Shown: positions 1 through 10,094, counted from the stretch's first letter. The stretch: DNA of 64,000 bases from Pandoraea aquatica (GCF_902459565.1 NZ_CABPSN010000003.1:186001-250000); one strand, 5' to 3'. Made by a program: numbers and translations. The notes: a model not told the origin generated them from the letters alone.

Positions 1-109
1 ATCGAGCGAACGAGCCCACGACGCCCGTCACATCAGAAGCGGTGCGCGATGCGGCCTCGACTCGCAAGCTCGAACCCAAACTTCCAACTCAGCAAGAAGG
101 GAATCACGC

Positions 110-1276
110 ATGAAGATTCATGAGTATCAAGGCAAGGAAATCCTCCGGAAATTCGGAGTCGCGGTGCCCCGCGGCATTCCGGCGTTTTCCGTGGACGAGG
201 CCGTGAAGGCAGCCGAAGAACTCGGCGGTCCGGTTTGGGTGGTCAAGGCCCAGATTCACGCAGGCGGTCGCGGTAAGGGCGGCGGCGTGAAGGTTGCCAA
301 GTCGATCGAGCAAGTGCGCGAATACGCCAGCCAGATCCTCGGCATGCAACTGGTCACGCACCAGACCGGTCCGGAAGGTCAGAAGGTCAATCGCCTGCTG
401 ATCGAAGAAGGCGCCGACATCAACAACGAACTGTACGTCAGCCTGGTGGTTGACCGCGTCACGCAGAAGATCGTGATGATGGGTTCGAGCGAAGGCGGCA
501 TGGACATCGAAGAAGTCGCCGAAAAGCACCCGGAACTGATCCACCACGTTGTGATCGATCCGTCGGTTGGCCTGACGGACGCGCAAGCCGACGACTTCGC
601 CAAGAAGATCAGCGTGCCGGAAGCTTCGGTTGCGCAAGCCCGCACGATCCTGCAAGGTCTGTACAAGGCTTTCTGGGAAACGGACGCTTCGCTGGCCGAA
701 ATCAACCCGCTGAACGTAAGCAAGAACGGCACGGTCACGGCACTGGACGCCAAGTTCAACTTCGACTCGAACGCCCTGTATCGTCATCCGGAAATCGTCG
801 CTTACCGCGATCTGGACGAAGAAGATCCGGCTGAAGTCGAAGCTTCGAAGTTCGATCTGGCTTACATCTCGCTCGACGGCAACATCGGCTGCCTGGTGAA
901 CGGCGCCGGTCTGGCCATGGCCACGATGGACACCATCAAGCTGTTCGGCGGCGAGCCGGCCAACTTCCTGGACGTGGGCGGTGGCGCCACGGCAGAGAAG
1001 GTGACCGAAGCGTTCAAGATCATGCTGAAGAACCCGAACCTGACGGCCATTCTGGTCAACATCTTCGGTGGCATCATGCGCTGCGACGTGATCGCCGAAG
1101 GCGTGATCACGGCGTCGAAGGCTGTGTCGCTGAAGGTGCCGCTCGTCGTGCGCATGAAGGGCACGAACGAAGACCTGGGCAAGAAGATGCTCGCCGAATC
1201 CGGTCTGCCGATCATCTCCGCGGACAGCATGGAAGAAGCTGCCCAGAAGGTTGTCGCGGCTGCCGCAGGCAAGTAA
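110..1276 (+). CDS. sucC: Succinyl-CoA ligase (ADP-forming) beta subunit
   Basis: Beta subunit of succinyl-CoA synthetase, the TCA-cycle enzyme that couples succinyl-CoA hydrolysis to nucleotide triphosphate formation in the cytosol. The 388-residue product has the usual family length. It starts [17 protein letters not shown], the conserved opening of the ATP-grasp domain, and has [15 protein letters not shown] near residue 46 and the C-terminal ligase signature [13 protein letters not shown]. The start is preceded by AAGAAGGGAA. sucD follows 85 bp downstream on the same strand, with a terminator after it, so the pair forms one operon. The 109 bp before the gene hold no other gene that I can see. 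Confidence 0.98.
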   Translation: MKIHEYQGKEILRKFGVAVPRGIPAFSVDEAVKAAEELGGPVWVVKAQIHAGGRGKGGGVKVAKSIEQVREYASQILGMQLVTHQTGPEGQKVNRLLIEEGADINNELYVSLVVDRVTQKIVMMGSSEGGMDIEEVAEKHPELIHHVVIDPSVGLTDAQADDFAKKISVPEASVAQARTILQGLYKAFWETDASLAEINPLNVSKNGTVTALDAKFNFDSNALYRHPEIVAYRDLDEEDPAEVEASKFDLAYISLDGNIGCLVNGAGLAMATMDTIKLFGGEPANFLDVGGGATAEKVTEAFKIMLKNPNLTAILVNIFGGIMRCDVIAEGVITASKAVSLKVPLVVRMKGTNEDLGKKMLAESGLPIISADSMEEAAQKVVAAAAGK

Positions 1277-1361
1277 CCAGAACAGTCGAAGCCATTGCGG
1301 CGTGCCGCTCCCGAAAGGCTGAGCGCACACCGTCAGGCAACAGGACGAAGGAAATCAAGCA

Positions 1362-2243
1362 ATGTCGATTCTGATCAACAAAGATACCAAGGTCATCACC
1401 CAAGGTATTACTGGCAAGACCGGCCAGTTCCACACCCGTATGTGCCGCGAATACGCGAACGGCAAGAACGCGTTCGTCGCTGGCGTGAACCCGAAGAAGG
1501 CCGGCGAAGACTTCGAAGGCATTCCGATCTACGGTTCGGTGAAGGACGCCAAGGAACAGACCGGCGCAACCGTGTCGGTGATCTACGTGCCGCCCGCAGG
1601 CGCTGCTGCCGCCATCTGGGAAGCCGTCGAAGCCGACCTGGATCTGGCGATCTGCATCACGGAAGGTATCCCGGTCCGTGACATGATCGAAGTGAAGGAC
1701 CGTATGCGTCGCGAAGGTCGCAAGACCCTGCTGCTCGGACCGAACTGCCCGGGCGTGATCACGCCGGACGAACTGAAGATCGGCATCATGCCGGGTCACA
1801 TCCACAAGAAGGGTCGCATCGGCGTGGTCTCGCGCTCGGGTACCCTGACGTACGAAGCCGTGGGCCAGTTGACCGCTCTGGGTCTGGGCCAGTCGAGCGC
1901 CGTCGGTATCGGTGGCGACCCGATCAACGGTCTGAAGCACATCGACGTCATGCAAATGTTCAACGACGATCCGGAAACGGACGCCGTGATCATGATCGGT
2001 GAAATCGGTGGTCCGGACGAAGCCGCTGCTGCCGAGTGGATCAAGGGCAACATGAAGAAGCCGGTCGTCGGCTTCATCGCAGGCGTCACGGCGCCCCCGG
2101 GCAAGCGCATGGGCCACGCCGGCGCGCTGATCTCGGGCGGTGCCGATACGGCCGAAGCCAAGCTGGCCATCATGGATGCCTGCGGCATCAAGGTGACCCG
2201 CAACCCGTCGGAAATGGGCCGCCTGCTCAAGGCAGCGCTGTAA
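1362..2243 (+). CDS. sucD: Succinyl-CoA ligase alpha subunit
   Basis: Alpha subunit of succinyl-CoA synthetase, which carries the CoA-binding Rossmann domain and the histidine phosphorylated in catalysis. The 293-residue product begins [19 protein letters not shown], as the family does. It contains [12 protein letters not shown] and the active-site segment [14 protein letters not shown], whose histidine is the expected phospho-His. A clear AAGGAAA ribosome binding site precedes the ATG. It is the second gene of sucCD and is followed by a strong intrinsic terminator. Confidence 0.98.
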   Translation: MSILINKDTKVITQGITGKTGQFHTRMCREYANGKNAFVAGVNPKKAGEDFEGIPIYGSVKDAKEQTGATVSVIYVPPAGAAAAIWEAVEADLDLAICITEGIPVRDMIEVKDRMRREGRKTLLLGPNCPGVITPDELKIGIMPGHIHKKGRIGVVSRSGTLTYEAVGQLTALGLGQSSAVGIGGDPINGLKHIDVMQMFNDDPETDAVIMIGEIGGPDEAAAAEWIKGNMKKPVVGFIAGVTAPPGKRMGHAGALISGGADTAEAKLAIMDACGIKVTRNPSEMGRLLKAAL

Positions 2244-2304
2244 TTCCCGCCGGACGACCCAGTCGTTGCAGCTGCCGGAACCGGTGGCTGCGCTTCGGGT
2301 CTTG

Positions 2305-2339
2305 AAAGAGGGAGCCCGGAATATCGGGCTCCCTCTTTT
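2305..2339 (+). terminator. Intrinsic terminator of sucCD
   Basis: A perfect stem (AAAGAGGGAGCCCG paired with CGGGCTCCCTCTTT) with a 6-nt loop and a T-run lies 60 bp after the sucD stop codon. Confidence 0.9.
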
Positions 2340-2405
2340 GTCTTTGTGCCGTGATTGGCATCATCCGTCTGACTGGTTTCAAACGTTCCCCGAGGATTTC
2401 CGCGC

Positions 2406-3134
2406 ATGCTTGCGTTTTTTGCCGAGCTGAACTGGGCCGCCGTGCTGCAGATCATCATGATCGACATCCTGCTGGGTGGCGACAACGCTGTGGTGATCGC
2501 GCTCGCCTGCCGCAATCTGCCGGCCAAGCAACGCCTGCAAGGCATTGTCTGGGGCACGATCGGGGCGATCGTCCTGCGCGTGATTCTGATTGCGTTTGCC
2601 GTGACGCTGCTCGCCGTGCCGTATCTGAAGGCGGTCGGCGGGTTGTTGCTGCTCTGGATCGGTACCAAGCTATTGGTGCCCGACCATGATGCGCACGACA
2701 GCGTCAAGCCGGCCGATAAGCTCTGGACGGCGGTCAAGACCATCATCGTCGCCGATCTGGTGATGAGCATCGACAACGTGATCGCCATTGCCGGAGCCGC
2801 AGAAGGTGCCGCCGACCACCATCAATTGCCGCTGGTCATCTTCGGTCTGCTCGTGAGCATTCCGCTCATCGTCTGGGGCTCGCAACTGGTGCTCAAGGCG
2901 CTCGATCGCTTCCCGGTCATCGTGATGGCCGGGGCGGCGTTGCTCGGATGGATCGCGGGCGGTCTGATCGTCTCAGACCCAGGCGTCGGTCATCTGCTGC
3001 ACCTGCCGGGTGATGCAGCCCCATATACGCATTACGTGGCGTCAGCCGTCGGTGCGCTGTTCGTCCTGATTGTGGGGCTGGCGCTCAAGCGGCGCAGCGA
3101 GGCACGTCAGACGCGTGCAACCTCTTCGAAATAA
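2406..3134 (+). CDS. TerC/YjbE-family integral membrane protein
   Basis: TerC-family membrane protein of 242 residues with about seven hydrophobic segments. Both family signatures are visible: LLGGDNAVVIALA near residue 21, and MSIDNVIAIAG near residue 120, with acidic residues inside the membrane. The family is linked to metal-ion export (manganese) and tellurite resistance, but the substrate of this member cannot be read from sequence. It stands alone after the sucCD terminator. Confidence 0.9.
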   Translation: MLAFFAELNWAAVLQIIMIDILLGGDNAVVIALACRNLPAKQRLQGIVWGTIGAIVLRVILIAFAVTLLAVPYLKAVGGLLLLWIGTKLLVPDHDAHDSVKPADKLWTAVKTIIVADLVMSIDNVIAIAGAAEGAADHHQLPLVIFGLLVSIPLIVWGSQLVLKALDRFPVIVMAGAALLGWIAGGLIVSDPGVGHLLHLPGDAAPYTHYVASAVGALFVLIVGLALKRRSEARQTRATSSK

Positions 3135-3385
3135 TCGAGTCCATTGCCGGGACTGCGGGTCTCGGCAAGGGCTTTTCCATGTCCGATTTGTGCGCGCCGG
3201 ATGAACAATCCGGACGGTCTTGCCGGATGAATCGTCCGGCTTTGCATCGGACGTTTCCGAGGACCGATAAGGCACGCGCCGATTTTGATCTGCGGCAGGG
3301 CATTCGCCGAGGGGGCTATGTCATACTCCGCCCACTTCCCCCCGATGTCCCCTTTGTTTTCATTGCTTTTGCAGGGAGTTACACA

Positions 3386-3907
3386 ATGCGTCGTTTCGGC
3401 CACCGGACTACCGGTCTCGCCAAATCCCGGGGTTTCACCCTGATCGAACTGATGATCGTGCTGGCGATCATCGGCGTACTGGTTACGGCAGGGGTTCCGT
3501 ATCTGCAGAATTATCTGGTGCGCGCACGTGTCGTCGAAGGGCTGGGCGCTGCGGCGTCGGCCAAGGCGCTCGTGAGCGAGAATGCCATGCACGGTGCGCC
3601 GTTCAACAGCGGCTGGCAAGCGCCGAGCCCGACGGACAACGTGAGTGGCGTGAGCATCGATTCCGTGAGTGGCAACGTCACGGTGGCCTACACGCAGCGC
3701 GCCGGCGACGGCGCGATCGTTCTTGTGCCGACGAGCGCCGGCGCATCGGGCTCGCCGGCGGCACTGTCGGTCGGCAAGGCCCCTGAGGGTCAGATCGTCT
3801 GGACCTGCTACGCACAAGGCCGCGAAGGCGCGCCGGGTGGCGCGACGTTGCCGGGTAAGCTGGCACCGCCCGAGTGCCGTGGCGAAACGGCGGCCAAGTC
3901 GAGCTAA
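3386..3907 (+). CDS. pilA: Type IV pilin (PilA-like major or minor pilin)
   Basis: Prepilin of 173 residues. A 16-residue basic leader ends in the prepilin peptidase site RG|FTLIELMIVLAIIGVL, with the conserved Glu5 of the mature N-terminal helix. Two C-terminal cysteines (in VWTCYAQG and PPECRG) would form the pilin D-region disulfide. The open frame extends upstream to 3179, but the ATG at 3386 with GGGAGTT just upstream gives the canonical short leader. The next gene is a PglL-type O-oligosaccharyltransferase, which suggests this pilin may be glycosylated, as in PilA-TfpO/PglL pairs. That is inference from neighbourhood. Confidence 0.93.
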   Translation: MRRFGHRTTGLAKSRGFTLIELMIVLAIIGVLVTAGVPYLQNYLVRARVVEGLGAAASAKALVSENAMHGAPFNSGWQAPSPTDNVSGVSIDSVSGNVTVAYTQRAGDGAIVLVPTSAGASGSPAALSVGKAPEGQIVWTCYAQGREGAPGGATLPGKLAPPECRGETAAKSS

Positions 3908-3941
3908 GTCTGCGCGGCGCGTTGCCGAATGACGCGATGCT

Positions 3942-3977
3942 GCTGACGTCGCTGACGTCGCTGACGTTGCTAACGTT
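3942..3977 (+). repeat. Short tandem repeat, 9-bp unit GCTGACGTC
   Basis: Four consecutive 9-bp units (two GCTGACGTC, then GCTGACGTT and GCTAACGTT) lie in the pilin-pglL intergenic region. Their function is unknown; slippage or a protein-binding array are both possible. Confidence 0.75.
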
Positions 3978-4068
3978 ACATTAGGCAATACGGCGTTCGG
4001 CGGCGCGCCCACGATGGATCTGAAGACAGCGTCATCACGCGCGTCAGGCATGAAATGGCTGCCCTCGG

Positions 4069-5925
4069 GTGGCCATTTTTTCGTTATGCTTGCGCATCTT
4101 CCAACCGGTGCATTGCACGGCGGCGACCTTGTTTCCTCCTCTGCTTCTTTCGATGATCGGGCTCACGCTGGCCCTGATCTGGGCGTTGCCCTACAACCTC
4201 GTCAAACACACGTATCCGATCTCGACGTTCTATTCGGAAGCGCTGACCTTTAGTCTTTTCGCGCTGCTCGGCGCGTTGTCGATGGTAGCGGTCTGGCAGC
4301 GTGACGGACGTGCGCTGCGCATGCCGCGCGTCACATGGATGCCGCTGGGCTTTATCGCCGTGGTCCTCGTGCAGCGCGCCACGATGGCGACCGAGCTGCC
4401 GCAACTGATGATGACGGCGTTGCTGTATGGCGTTGCGATGATCGTCGCCGTCAACGCCGGTTACTGGCTGGCGCAGTTGGGGTGGCGCGGTGTCCTCATG
4501 CGCTGGAGCGCGGTGGCCCTCACGCTGGGCGGGTTGTACGCCGTGGGTGCGCAGGTCGTGCAGGCGTTTCATCTCGAAGCCAATGTCCCGTGGCTCGTGG
4601 CGAAGTACACGGTGACAGCGGCACGCCGCTTGTTCGGCAATATGTATCAGCCGAATCACTTGGCGACGTATCTGTCGATGGCGAGCGCTGGTGCGTTCTA
4701 TCTCTGGTATCAGCGAAAGCTGCCGGGCTGGGCGTTGTTGCTCGTGTGGGCGGTCTTCGACATCGGCATCTGTCTGACGGGCTCGCGCGCGCCCTGGCTG
4801 CAACTCGCGCTGTTGTGTGCGTTTGGCCTGTGGCTCGTGTGGATGGAGCGTGTGGAAGAAGCGCGCAATATGCGTCGTTCGATGCGCTGGTTTTTGCCCG
4901 CTGCCGTTCTGCCGGTGCTGGGTCTGATGACGCTTGCCGTCGGCTGGGCGAATGTGAACTGGGGGCTGCAACTCGACGGGAGTGCCGTGGCGCGCATGCA
5001 GCAGGCGGGCCAGGTGACCGGGCGTCTGAACCTGTGGGAGTACGGGCTAGCGATCTTCCGCGAACACTGGTTCTTTGGCGCCGGCTGGTCGAACTACATC
5101 GACGCCCAGTTCGCACTGGTCGACAAGCTCGGGCCGGTCGAGATGGCGGACAACGCGCATAACGTCTTGCTCGATCTGTTGGCGAAGACCGGCATCGTCG
5201 GCACGCTGGCAGTGTTGCTGCCGCTGGCGTTCTGGTTTACGCGTGCGGTGCGTGGCCTCAAGTCGGCACCGATCGCGTTTGCCTTCATCTTGCTTGGCAT
5301 GCTCGCAGTGCACGCGATGCTGGAGTATCCGCAGCACTACGCGTTCTTCCTGCTGCCCGGTTTGTTCCTGCTCGGATTCTGCGAGACGAAGCCGATCGAC
5401 AGCGTGTCGCCGACGGCGACGGGGGCCATCAATGGCGTGATCGTCCTGTTCGCATGTGTGGCGATTCCGTGGTTGTATCACGACTATCAGCGCGTCGAGG
5501 TGGCTTATCGCGCGGGCAAGGTCGAGACGTATCGCACCGATCCGGCGCTGTTCTTCGCGCCCTATGGCGATTACGCCGTGACCGGCGCGTTGTACCTCAG
5601 TCGCGATCAGCTCGACGAGAAGCTGGCCGCCCACCGCGAAGCGCTGGCACTGGGTGCCGGGCCGACGATGATCAAGCGCTACATCGTGTTGCTGGCGCTC
5701 GCCGGGCGCGACGACGAGGCGCTGCAAGACATCCAGCGTCTGAAGAACTACAACTCGCTGATCTTCGAGGGGCAGTACGCCTCGCTGGTGCGCATGTTGC
5801 GCGCGCAGGGCGACGACCTGAAGCCGTTTGTCAAACGTGTCATCGACGCATGGGGACGACCGAAGGGTGAGTCCGATCAGGACGCCATGGTGGTCCCGAC
5901 CGATAGGGCGAGCCGCTCGTCTTAG
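4069..5925 (+). CDS. pglL: PglL-family protein O-oligosaccharyltransferase (Wzy_C)
   Basis: Polytopic inner-membrane enzyme of 618 residues that transfers a lipid-linked oligosaccharide to Ser/Thr of periplasmic proteins such as pilin. The N-terminal LPYNLVKHTYPISTFY is the PglL-type loop. There are about a dozen transmembrane segments, the Wzy_C region with QPNHLATYLSM near residue 195, the large periplasmic loop with DNAHNVLLDL near residue 361, and a C-terminal soluble tail with repeat-like helices. An in-frame TGA at 4051 makes the GTG at 4069 the first possible start; the ATG at 4153 is an alternative but would remove part of the first membrane segment. It lies directly after the pilin gene. 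WaaL O-antigen ligase is related, but the tail and N-terminus favour PglL. Confidence 0.88.
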   Translation: MAIFSLCLRIFQPVHCTAATLFPPLLLSMIGLTLALIWALPYNLVKHTYPISTFYSEALTFSLFALLGALSMVAVWQRDGRALRMPRVTWMPLGFIAVVLVQRATMATELPQLMMTALLYGVAMIVAVNAGYWLAQLGWRGVLMRWSAVALTLGGLYAVGAQVVQAFHLEANVPWLVAKYTVTAARRLFGNMYQPNHLATYLSMASAGAFYLWYQRKLPGWALLLVWAVFDIGICLTGSRAPWLQLALLCAFGLWLVWMERVEEARNMRRSMRWFLPAAVLPVLGLMTLAVGWANVNWGLQLDGSAVARMQQAGQVTGRLNLWEYGLAIFREHWFFGAGWSNYIDAQFALVDKLGPVEMADNAHNVLLDLLAKTGIVGTLAVLLPLAFWFTRAVRGLKSAPIAFAFILLGMLAVHAMLEYPQHYAFFLLPGLFLLGFCETKPIDSVSPTATGAINGVIVLFACVAIPWLYHDYQRVEVAYRAGKVETYRTDPALFFAPYGDYAVTGALYLSRDQLDEKLAAHREALALGAGPTMIKRYIVLLALAGRDDEALQDIQRLKNYNSLIFEGQYASLVRMLRAQGDDLKPFVKRVIDAWGRPKGESDQDAMVVPTDRASRSS

Positions 5926-6006
5926 GCCGTGGTCCACGGACGCCACGCGCTGTCGTGGCGCATCGCGTCATGTCGCATCATGTCGCGTAAGGCATCGCGC
6001 AAACGA

Positions 6007-6037
6007 AAAAACGCCCGCAGCGATTGCGGGCGTTTTT
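6007..6037. terminator. Bidirectional terminator between pglL and thiD
   Basis: A perfect stem AAAAACGCCCGCA / TGCGGGCGTTTTT with a 5-nt loop. A- and T-runs on the two sides make it usable from both strands between convergent genes. Confidence 0.88.
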
Positions 6038-6158
6038 GCATCCGGACGCAGGTGCCCGATGGGCGCATAGCAAGCGTACAACGAGCGCACAACGAGTGAG
6101 CAACGCGCGCTTAACCGGAGAAGCTACGCGCCCGCCTCACACCTGCTGCGAGCTTGCC

Positions 6159-6995
6159 TCAGCCTTGCGCGCCGCTATCGTCCTGCTCGGTTTCCTCGGT
6201 GCGCGCCCAGAAGAACCGGTCGGGGAAGTGGCGGCCCATGCCGGGGCGGAAGGCGTTCTCGAGCACCTGTTGCAGATACTCCTGGGCTTCGCGCACGGCC
6301 TCCGGCACGGCCAGCCCGTTGGCGAGCATGGCGGTGACGGCAGCGGCGAGCGTGTCGATCGCGCCGGCGACGTTGTGGGCCGGACGGTCCCAGGCGTCTT
6401 CACGGACGATGCCGCCATCGCTGTAAAGCGTATGGGTGAACTGCGGCGCGTTGCCGTCGCTGATCAGCACGAACTCGCAGCCGTTTTCCAGCAGGATCGA
6501 GACGGCTTCGTCGAGAGCCAGATTCTCGTTCTCGGTGATCGTTTGGGCCAACGCGACGGCGCTCTGCGGGCTCACGACCAGCACGCTGGCCTGAGGCACC
6601 AGCAGGCTGGCGGTGGCTTCGCGCAATTCGTCGGTCGAGAGCAGATGCTCGCCCGCCAGCCCGAAGTCCGGCGCGACGACGAGGGGAGTTTCGTCATAGT
6701 CGGCCACGATCTCGGCAATGGCGGCGACGTTCTCGGCATTCACCGCACTGCCGACCTTGAAGGCGGCGACCGGCATGTCTTCGAGCAGCATGCGCGCCTG
6801 ATCGCCGATCCAGTCGGGGTCGATGGGTTGCACGTCGTCGCACGAGCGCGAGTCCTGCGAGGAGTAGCCGGTCAGTACCGACACGCCGTAGCCGCCCATG
6901 CTGGCAAAGGTAAGCAGGTCGGCCTGCACGCCGGTGGCCGAAGTGGGATCGGAGAGCCCGAAGGTCAGGAGAATGGGTGGGGATTCAGTGTGCAT
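6159..6995 (-). CDS. thiD: Hydroxymethylpyrimidine/phosphomethylpyrimidine kinase, divergent
   Basis: Ribokinase-fold kinase of thiamine synthesis that phosphorylates HMP and HMP-P. From the ATG at 6995 it has 278 residues; upstream starts at 7049 and 7046 are also open. The N-terminal substrate loop reads FGLSDPTSATGVQADLLTF where the family usually has GSDSGGGAGIQAD. The C-terminal anion-hole motif, usually HGTGC or GAGDT, reads NVAGAIDTLAAAV. The catalytic-position aspartate is kept, but both motifs are degenerate. It is divergent from rubredoxin, an arrangement I recall from Burkholderia. It could have drifted in substrate. Confidence 0.82.
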   Translation of the reverse strand: MHTESPPILLTFGLSDPTSATGVQADLLTFASMGGYGVSVLTGYSSQDSRSCDDVQPIDPDWIGDQARMLLEDMPVAAFKVGSAVNAENVAAIAEIVADYDETPLVVAPDFGLAGEHLLSTDELREATASLLVPQASVLVVSPQSAVALAQTITENENLALDEAVSILLENGCEFVLISDGNAPQFTHTLYSDGGIVREDAWDRPAHNVAGAIDTLAAAVTAMLANGLAVPEAVREAQEYLQQVLENAFRPGMGRHFPDRFFWARTEETEQDDSGAQG

Positions 6996-7208
6996 GGAGG
7001 CAGGATAGACGGCGATCTGGTCAGGCTTTGGGTTCGTTGGTACCATCACGCCTTAAATGCCCGTTTCGGAGCGCTCGAAAGCGCCGTGGGCAGCGCCCGC
7101 CGGACATTGCACCGGCAGGGTTCCCACAAGACCGTCCGGCATCTCTGCCGACGGGACCCGAAGCGGTTGACAAGCCATTGTAACGGAACGCTCGTCGCTG
7201 AAGAAAGA

Positions 7209-7379
7209 ATGGAATACAAGAGCTGGATGTGCCTCATTTGCGGCTGGATTTACGACGAAGAGGCAGGATTGCCCGACGAGGGCATTGCGCCCGGTACGCG
7301 CTGGGAAGACGTGCCGATCAACTGGACCTGCCCGGAGTGCGGCGCTCGTAAGGAAGACTTCGAGATGGTGCAGATCTGA
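7209..7379 (+). CDS. rubA: Rubredoxin
   Basis: Small iron electron carrier of 56 residues. Two knuckles, CLICGW and CPECGA, supply the four cysteines for one Fe. The conserved YDEEAG, GIAPGTRWEDVP and final KEDFEMV segments are all present. The open frame runs far upstream to 6024 only because of GC bias; the ATG at 7209 gives the standard rubredoxin N-terminus (MEYKSWMCLICGW). It is divergent from thiD. Confidence 0.96.
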   Translation: MEYKSWMCLICGWIYDEEAGLPDEGIAPGTRWEDVPINWTCPECGARKEDFEMVQI

Positions 7380-7403
7380 GGCCGCACGGCCAGGAGATGG
7401 CCC

Positions 7404-8846
7404 ATGGTGATGTCTGAGTCGTCCGGAATGTCCGGATCGTCCGAAGTGCCGCAATCGTCACCCGATTCCGTTGCCTCCGTCGCCTCTGTTGCAACGCGCG
7501 ACACGCCGTTGTGGCGTCTGCCCGAAGTCGCGGAAGCGCTGACGGAAGCGTCCGATGCCTGGTCCAATGGCCCGGCGGCGGCGCTCGGCCCGCTTCGGCG
7601 TGCGAACCGGTTGCTCCAGTCGAGCGGTCACGCCGACTGGGCGTTGCATGGCGAGCGTCTCGTGAAGGCGATTGCCGAAGCCGCCTATGGCGAGCCGGGC
7701 AGTCAGGACGCGCAACGCAACGCGCTGCGGCAGTTCGAGCGCGATATCTGGCAGGCGGGGGCGGTGACGCCACCTGCTGCGTCGGCGTCATCGGTGTCAT
7801 CGACAGCTTCTGCCGCTTCTGCATCCCCAAGTCCCGACAGTTGGCCCGGCGCACCCACGCCGGGCGAGCTTCGTATGGCGGGATGGGCGATTGCTCAGCC
7901 CCGTCTGCATGGATTGCCCGCAGGCACGGCCCCGTTGCGCGCCGACGTCGAGCGTGTGCTCCTGCGTCTGTTGCGCCCGGATGCCGACGCCCTCGACACC
8001 ACGGCCGCGCTGGGGCAACTGGCCGATCTGGCCGCCGACCTGCATCGGGCCGGGGCGACCGCACCGCTCGACTACTGGCGTCTGGCGGCTGCCTGGCTGC
8101 GTTTCGCGCGTGCGCCGCTTTCGCTGGCGGACAAGCGTCAGATCGGCCGCCTGAACATGGCGCTGCGCAAGCAGCTGACGCGTCCTGCCGAGCCGATGGG
8201 CGGCGGTGCTGTCGAGGCCTCTGCGACGCAGGCGTCGCCGGCAGGTACCGCCAAAGCGGCATCGGAATTCATCCCCGGGCACGATTTGCTCGAAGCGCTG
8301 GCGACCTGGCATGCCCAGGCGCCGGATAGCTGGCTTGGCGCGCTGCTGGCCGATTTCGGCGTATTGCGCCGTCCCGGCCATCTGCCCGAACCGTTGGCCG
8401 ATGCGGCGCAAGCCGGCCAGAAGCAGGGCGCGGGCGCGAGTTCGCGCGACTGGCTGCGCATCGGACCGCTGGCGGTTCGGCAAGACGTTTGCCAGACGTT
8501 CCTGAGTCTGGCGGATGAGGCGCTTCCGAATCTGAACGACCCCGCTGTTGCCGCGCAAGTGGCACAGTATTCGGCGGCCATCGGACTCGCGCCGGTGGCA
8601 AGGCTGGCGGCGGCGGTGGCCGCAACGGGCGAACGGCTGGCGGCATCGCCTCCGGCGGAACCGGGGGGGCCGGCGGCACTGGCCATGACGGTCAAGGCGC
8701 TGCGCGGCATGCTGCATCAGTTTGCGGCGGACACCTATCCCGAGTCGCGTCCCGATCTGATCGCCGAGATGGCCCTGTGGCGCGAGCGTGCGCTTGACGC
8801 CAGCGTGTTCGGACAGCGGCTAGTCACCGGGCGTGACGTTCCGTGA
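7404..8846 (+). CDS. Hypothetical protein, Ala/Pro-rich, mostly helical
   Basis: A 480-residue protein that I do not recognise. The start follows CAGGAG at 7 nt. It has a Ser-rich N-terminus, a helical block at about residues 33-120, a low-complexity Ala/Ser/Pro linker at about 115-150, and then a long helical region rich in Ala, Leu and Arg. No signal peptide or clear membrane span is visible. It follows rubredoxin closely, so the two may share a transcript. Coding-like third-position GC supports a real gene. Confidence 0.65.
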   Translation: MVMSESSGMSGSSEVPQSSPDSVASVASVATRDTPLWRLPEVAEALTEASDAWSNGPAAALGPLRRANRLLQSSGHADWALHGERLVKAIAEAAYGEPGSQDAQRNALRQFERDIWQAGAVTPPAASASSVSSTASAASASPSPDSWPGAPTPGELRMAGWAIAQPRLHGLPAGTAPLRADVERVLLRLLRPDADALDTTAALGQLADLAADLHRAGATAPLDYWRLAAAWLRFARAPLSLADKRQIGRLNMALRKQLTRPAEPMGGGAVEASATQASPAGTAKAASEFIPGHDLLEALATWHAQAPDSWLGALLADFGVLRRPGHLPEPLADAAQAGQKQGAGASSRDWLRIGPLAVRQDVCQTFLSLADEALPNLNDPAVAAQVAQYSAAIGLAPVARLAAAVAATGERLAASPPAEPGGPAALAMTVKALRGMLHQFAADTYPESRPDLIAEMALWRERALDASVFGQRLVTGRDVP

Positions 8847-9025
8847 TACAGTCGGCCCAAAGGCTGCCGCTGGCGGCCGATGGCCGTATCACGATGCGGA
8901 AAAAGTTCGTCCGCTGACCGGCCGCGGCATGTGACGCAGGGCGCCTGAGGGGCGTCGGCGACAGCGCTGCGGGGCGTGAAACCGGGCGGCAGTCCGTCAA
9001 ACAGGTTCCGATAAATTTTGGCCCT

Positions 9026-9595
9026 ATGCCGAACGACCGTATCAACCTTACGAATCAGTTCCTCATCGCCATGCCGGGCATGGCCGATCCTACCTTTTCC
9101 GGTACCGTCGTCTATCTGTGCGAGCACAGTGAAAAGGGCGCGATCGGGCTGGTGATCAACCGTCCGACCGACATCGATCTCGCGTCGCTTTTCGAGCGGC
9201 TCGATCTCAAGCTGGAAATCGATCCCCTTGCGCATCAACCGGTCTTCTTCGGCGGCCCGGTGCAGACCGAGCGCGGCTTCGTGCTGCACGACGCCACGGG
9301 TACGCCGTACAGCTCGTCGCTGTCGGTGCCGGGCGGTCTGGAGATGACCACGTCCAAGGACGTACTCGAAGCCGTCGCCAACGGCCAGGGACCGAACCGC
9401 TTCCTGCTCACGCTGGGCCATTCGGGCTGGAGCGCCGGGCAGTTGGAAGACGAAATCAGCCGTAATGGCTGGCTGACGGTGGCCGCCGATCCGGGCATCG
9501 TGTTCGATGTGCCGCCGGCCGAGCGTTTCGACGCGGCACTGGCGCTGCTTGGCGTCACGTCGTCGATGCTTTCCGCCGACGCGGGTCACGCATGA
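9026..9595 (+). CDS. yqgE: YqgE/AlgH family protein (UPF0301)
   Basis: Member of the YqgE/AlgH family, 189 residues, with typical segments [30 protein letters not shown] and [15 protein letters not shown]. The molecular role is unsettled; AlgH of Pseudomonas was named for alginate regulation. Its ATGA stop overlaps the start of ruvX, the usual order in proteobacteria, so the two are translationally coupled. Confidence 0.95.
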   Translation: MPNDRINLTNQFLIAMPGMADPTFSGTVVYLCEHSEKGAIGLVINRPTDIDLASLFERLDLKLEIDPLAHQPVFFGGPVQTERGFVLHDATGTPYSSSLSVPGGLEMTTSKDVLEAVANGQGPNRFLLTLGHSGWSAGQLEDEISRNGWLTVAADPGIVFDVPPAERFDAALALLGVTSSMLSADAGHA

Positions 9596-10032
9596 CCGCT
9601 GGCAAGACAGCGGGCAGTTCCACGGTGCTTGGTTTCGATTACGGCGAACGCCGTATCGGGGTCGCGATCGGTAACCTGATGCTGCGCGAGGCGCGCGCCC
9701 TCACGGTCGTCGCCAATCTGAATCGTGACGTTCGCTTTGCCGAAATGGGCAAACTCATCGCCGAGTGGCAACCCGAGCTGATCGTCGTGGGCCTGCCGTG
9801 CCATCCGGACGGCACGCCACACGAGATGACGCAGCAGGCCAAGCGCTTCGGCAATCAACTCAACGGGCGGTTCGACGTGCCTGTCGTCTGGGTCGACGAG
9901 CGCTATTCGTCGGTGGCCGCTGCGGCGGCGCTGGCCGAAGCGGGCATCAAGGTCTCGCAAAAGACGTCGCTCGACGCCGAAGCCGCCCGCATCATCCTCC
10001 AGCAGTACTTCGACGAGCATGTGCCTGCCTGA
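9592..10032 (+). CDS. ruvX: Putative pre-16S rRNA nuclease / Holliday junction resolvase YqgF
   Basis: RNase H-fold nuclease of 146 residues, implicated in 16S rRNA 5' maturation and originally annotated as a Holliday resolvase. The motifs [13 protein letters not shown] (first catalytic Asp), IVVGLP and VWVDERYSS (DER motif) are present, with a C-terminal [13 protein letters not shown]. The start overlaps the yqgE stop. pyrB follows after a 62-bp gap. In the Burkholderia order I recall, pyrR sits in this gap; it is absent here. Confidence 0.95.
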   Translation: MTAGKTAGSSTVLGFDYGERRIGVAIGNLMLREARALTVVANLNRDVRFAEMGKLIAEWQPELIVVGLPCHPDGTPHEMTQQAKRFGNQLNGRFDVPVVWVDERYSSVAAAAALAEAGIKVSQKTSLDAEAARIILQQYFDEHVPA

Positions 10033-10094
10033 CATCCCCACGCATCACGTGACGCAAGCGGCGGTCGTCTGCCGCGCAGCCACGGAGCGCGCCC

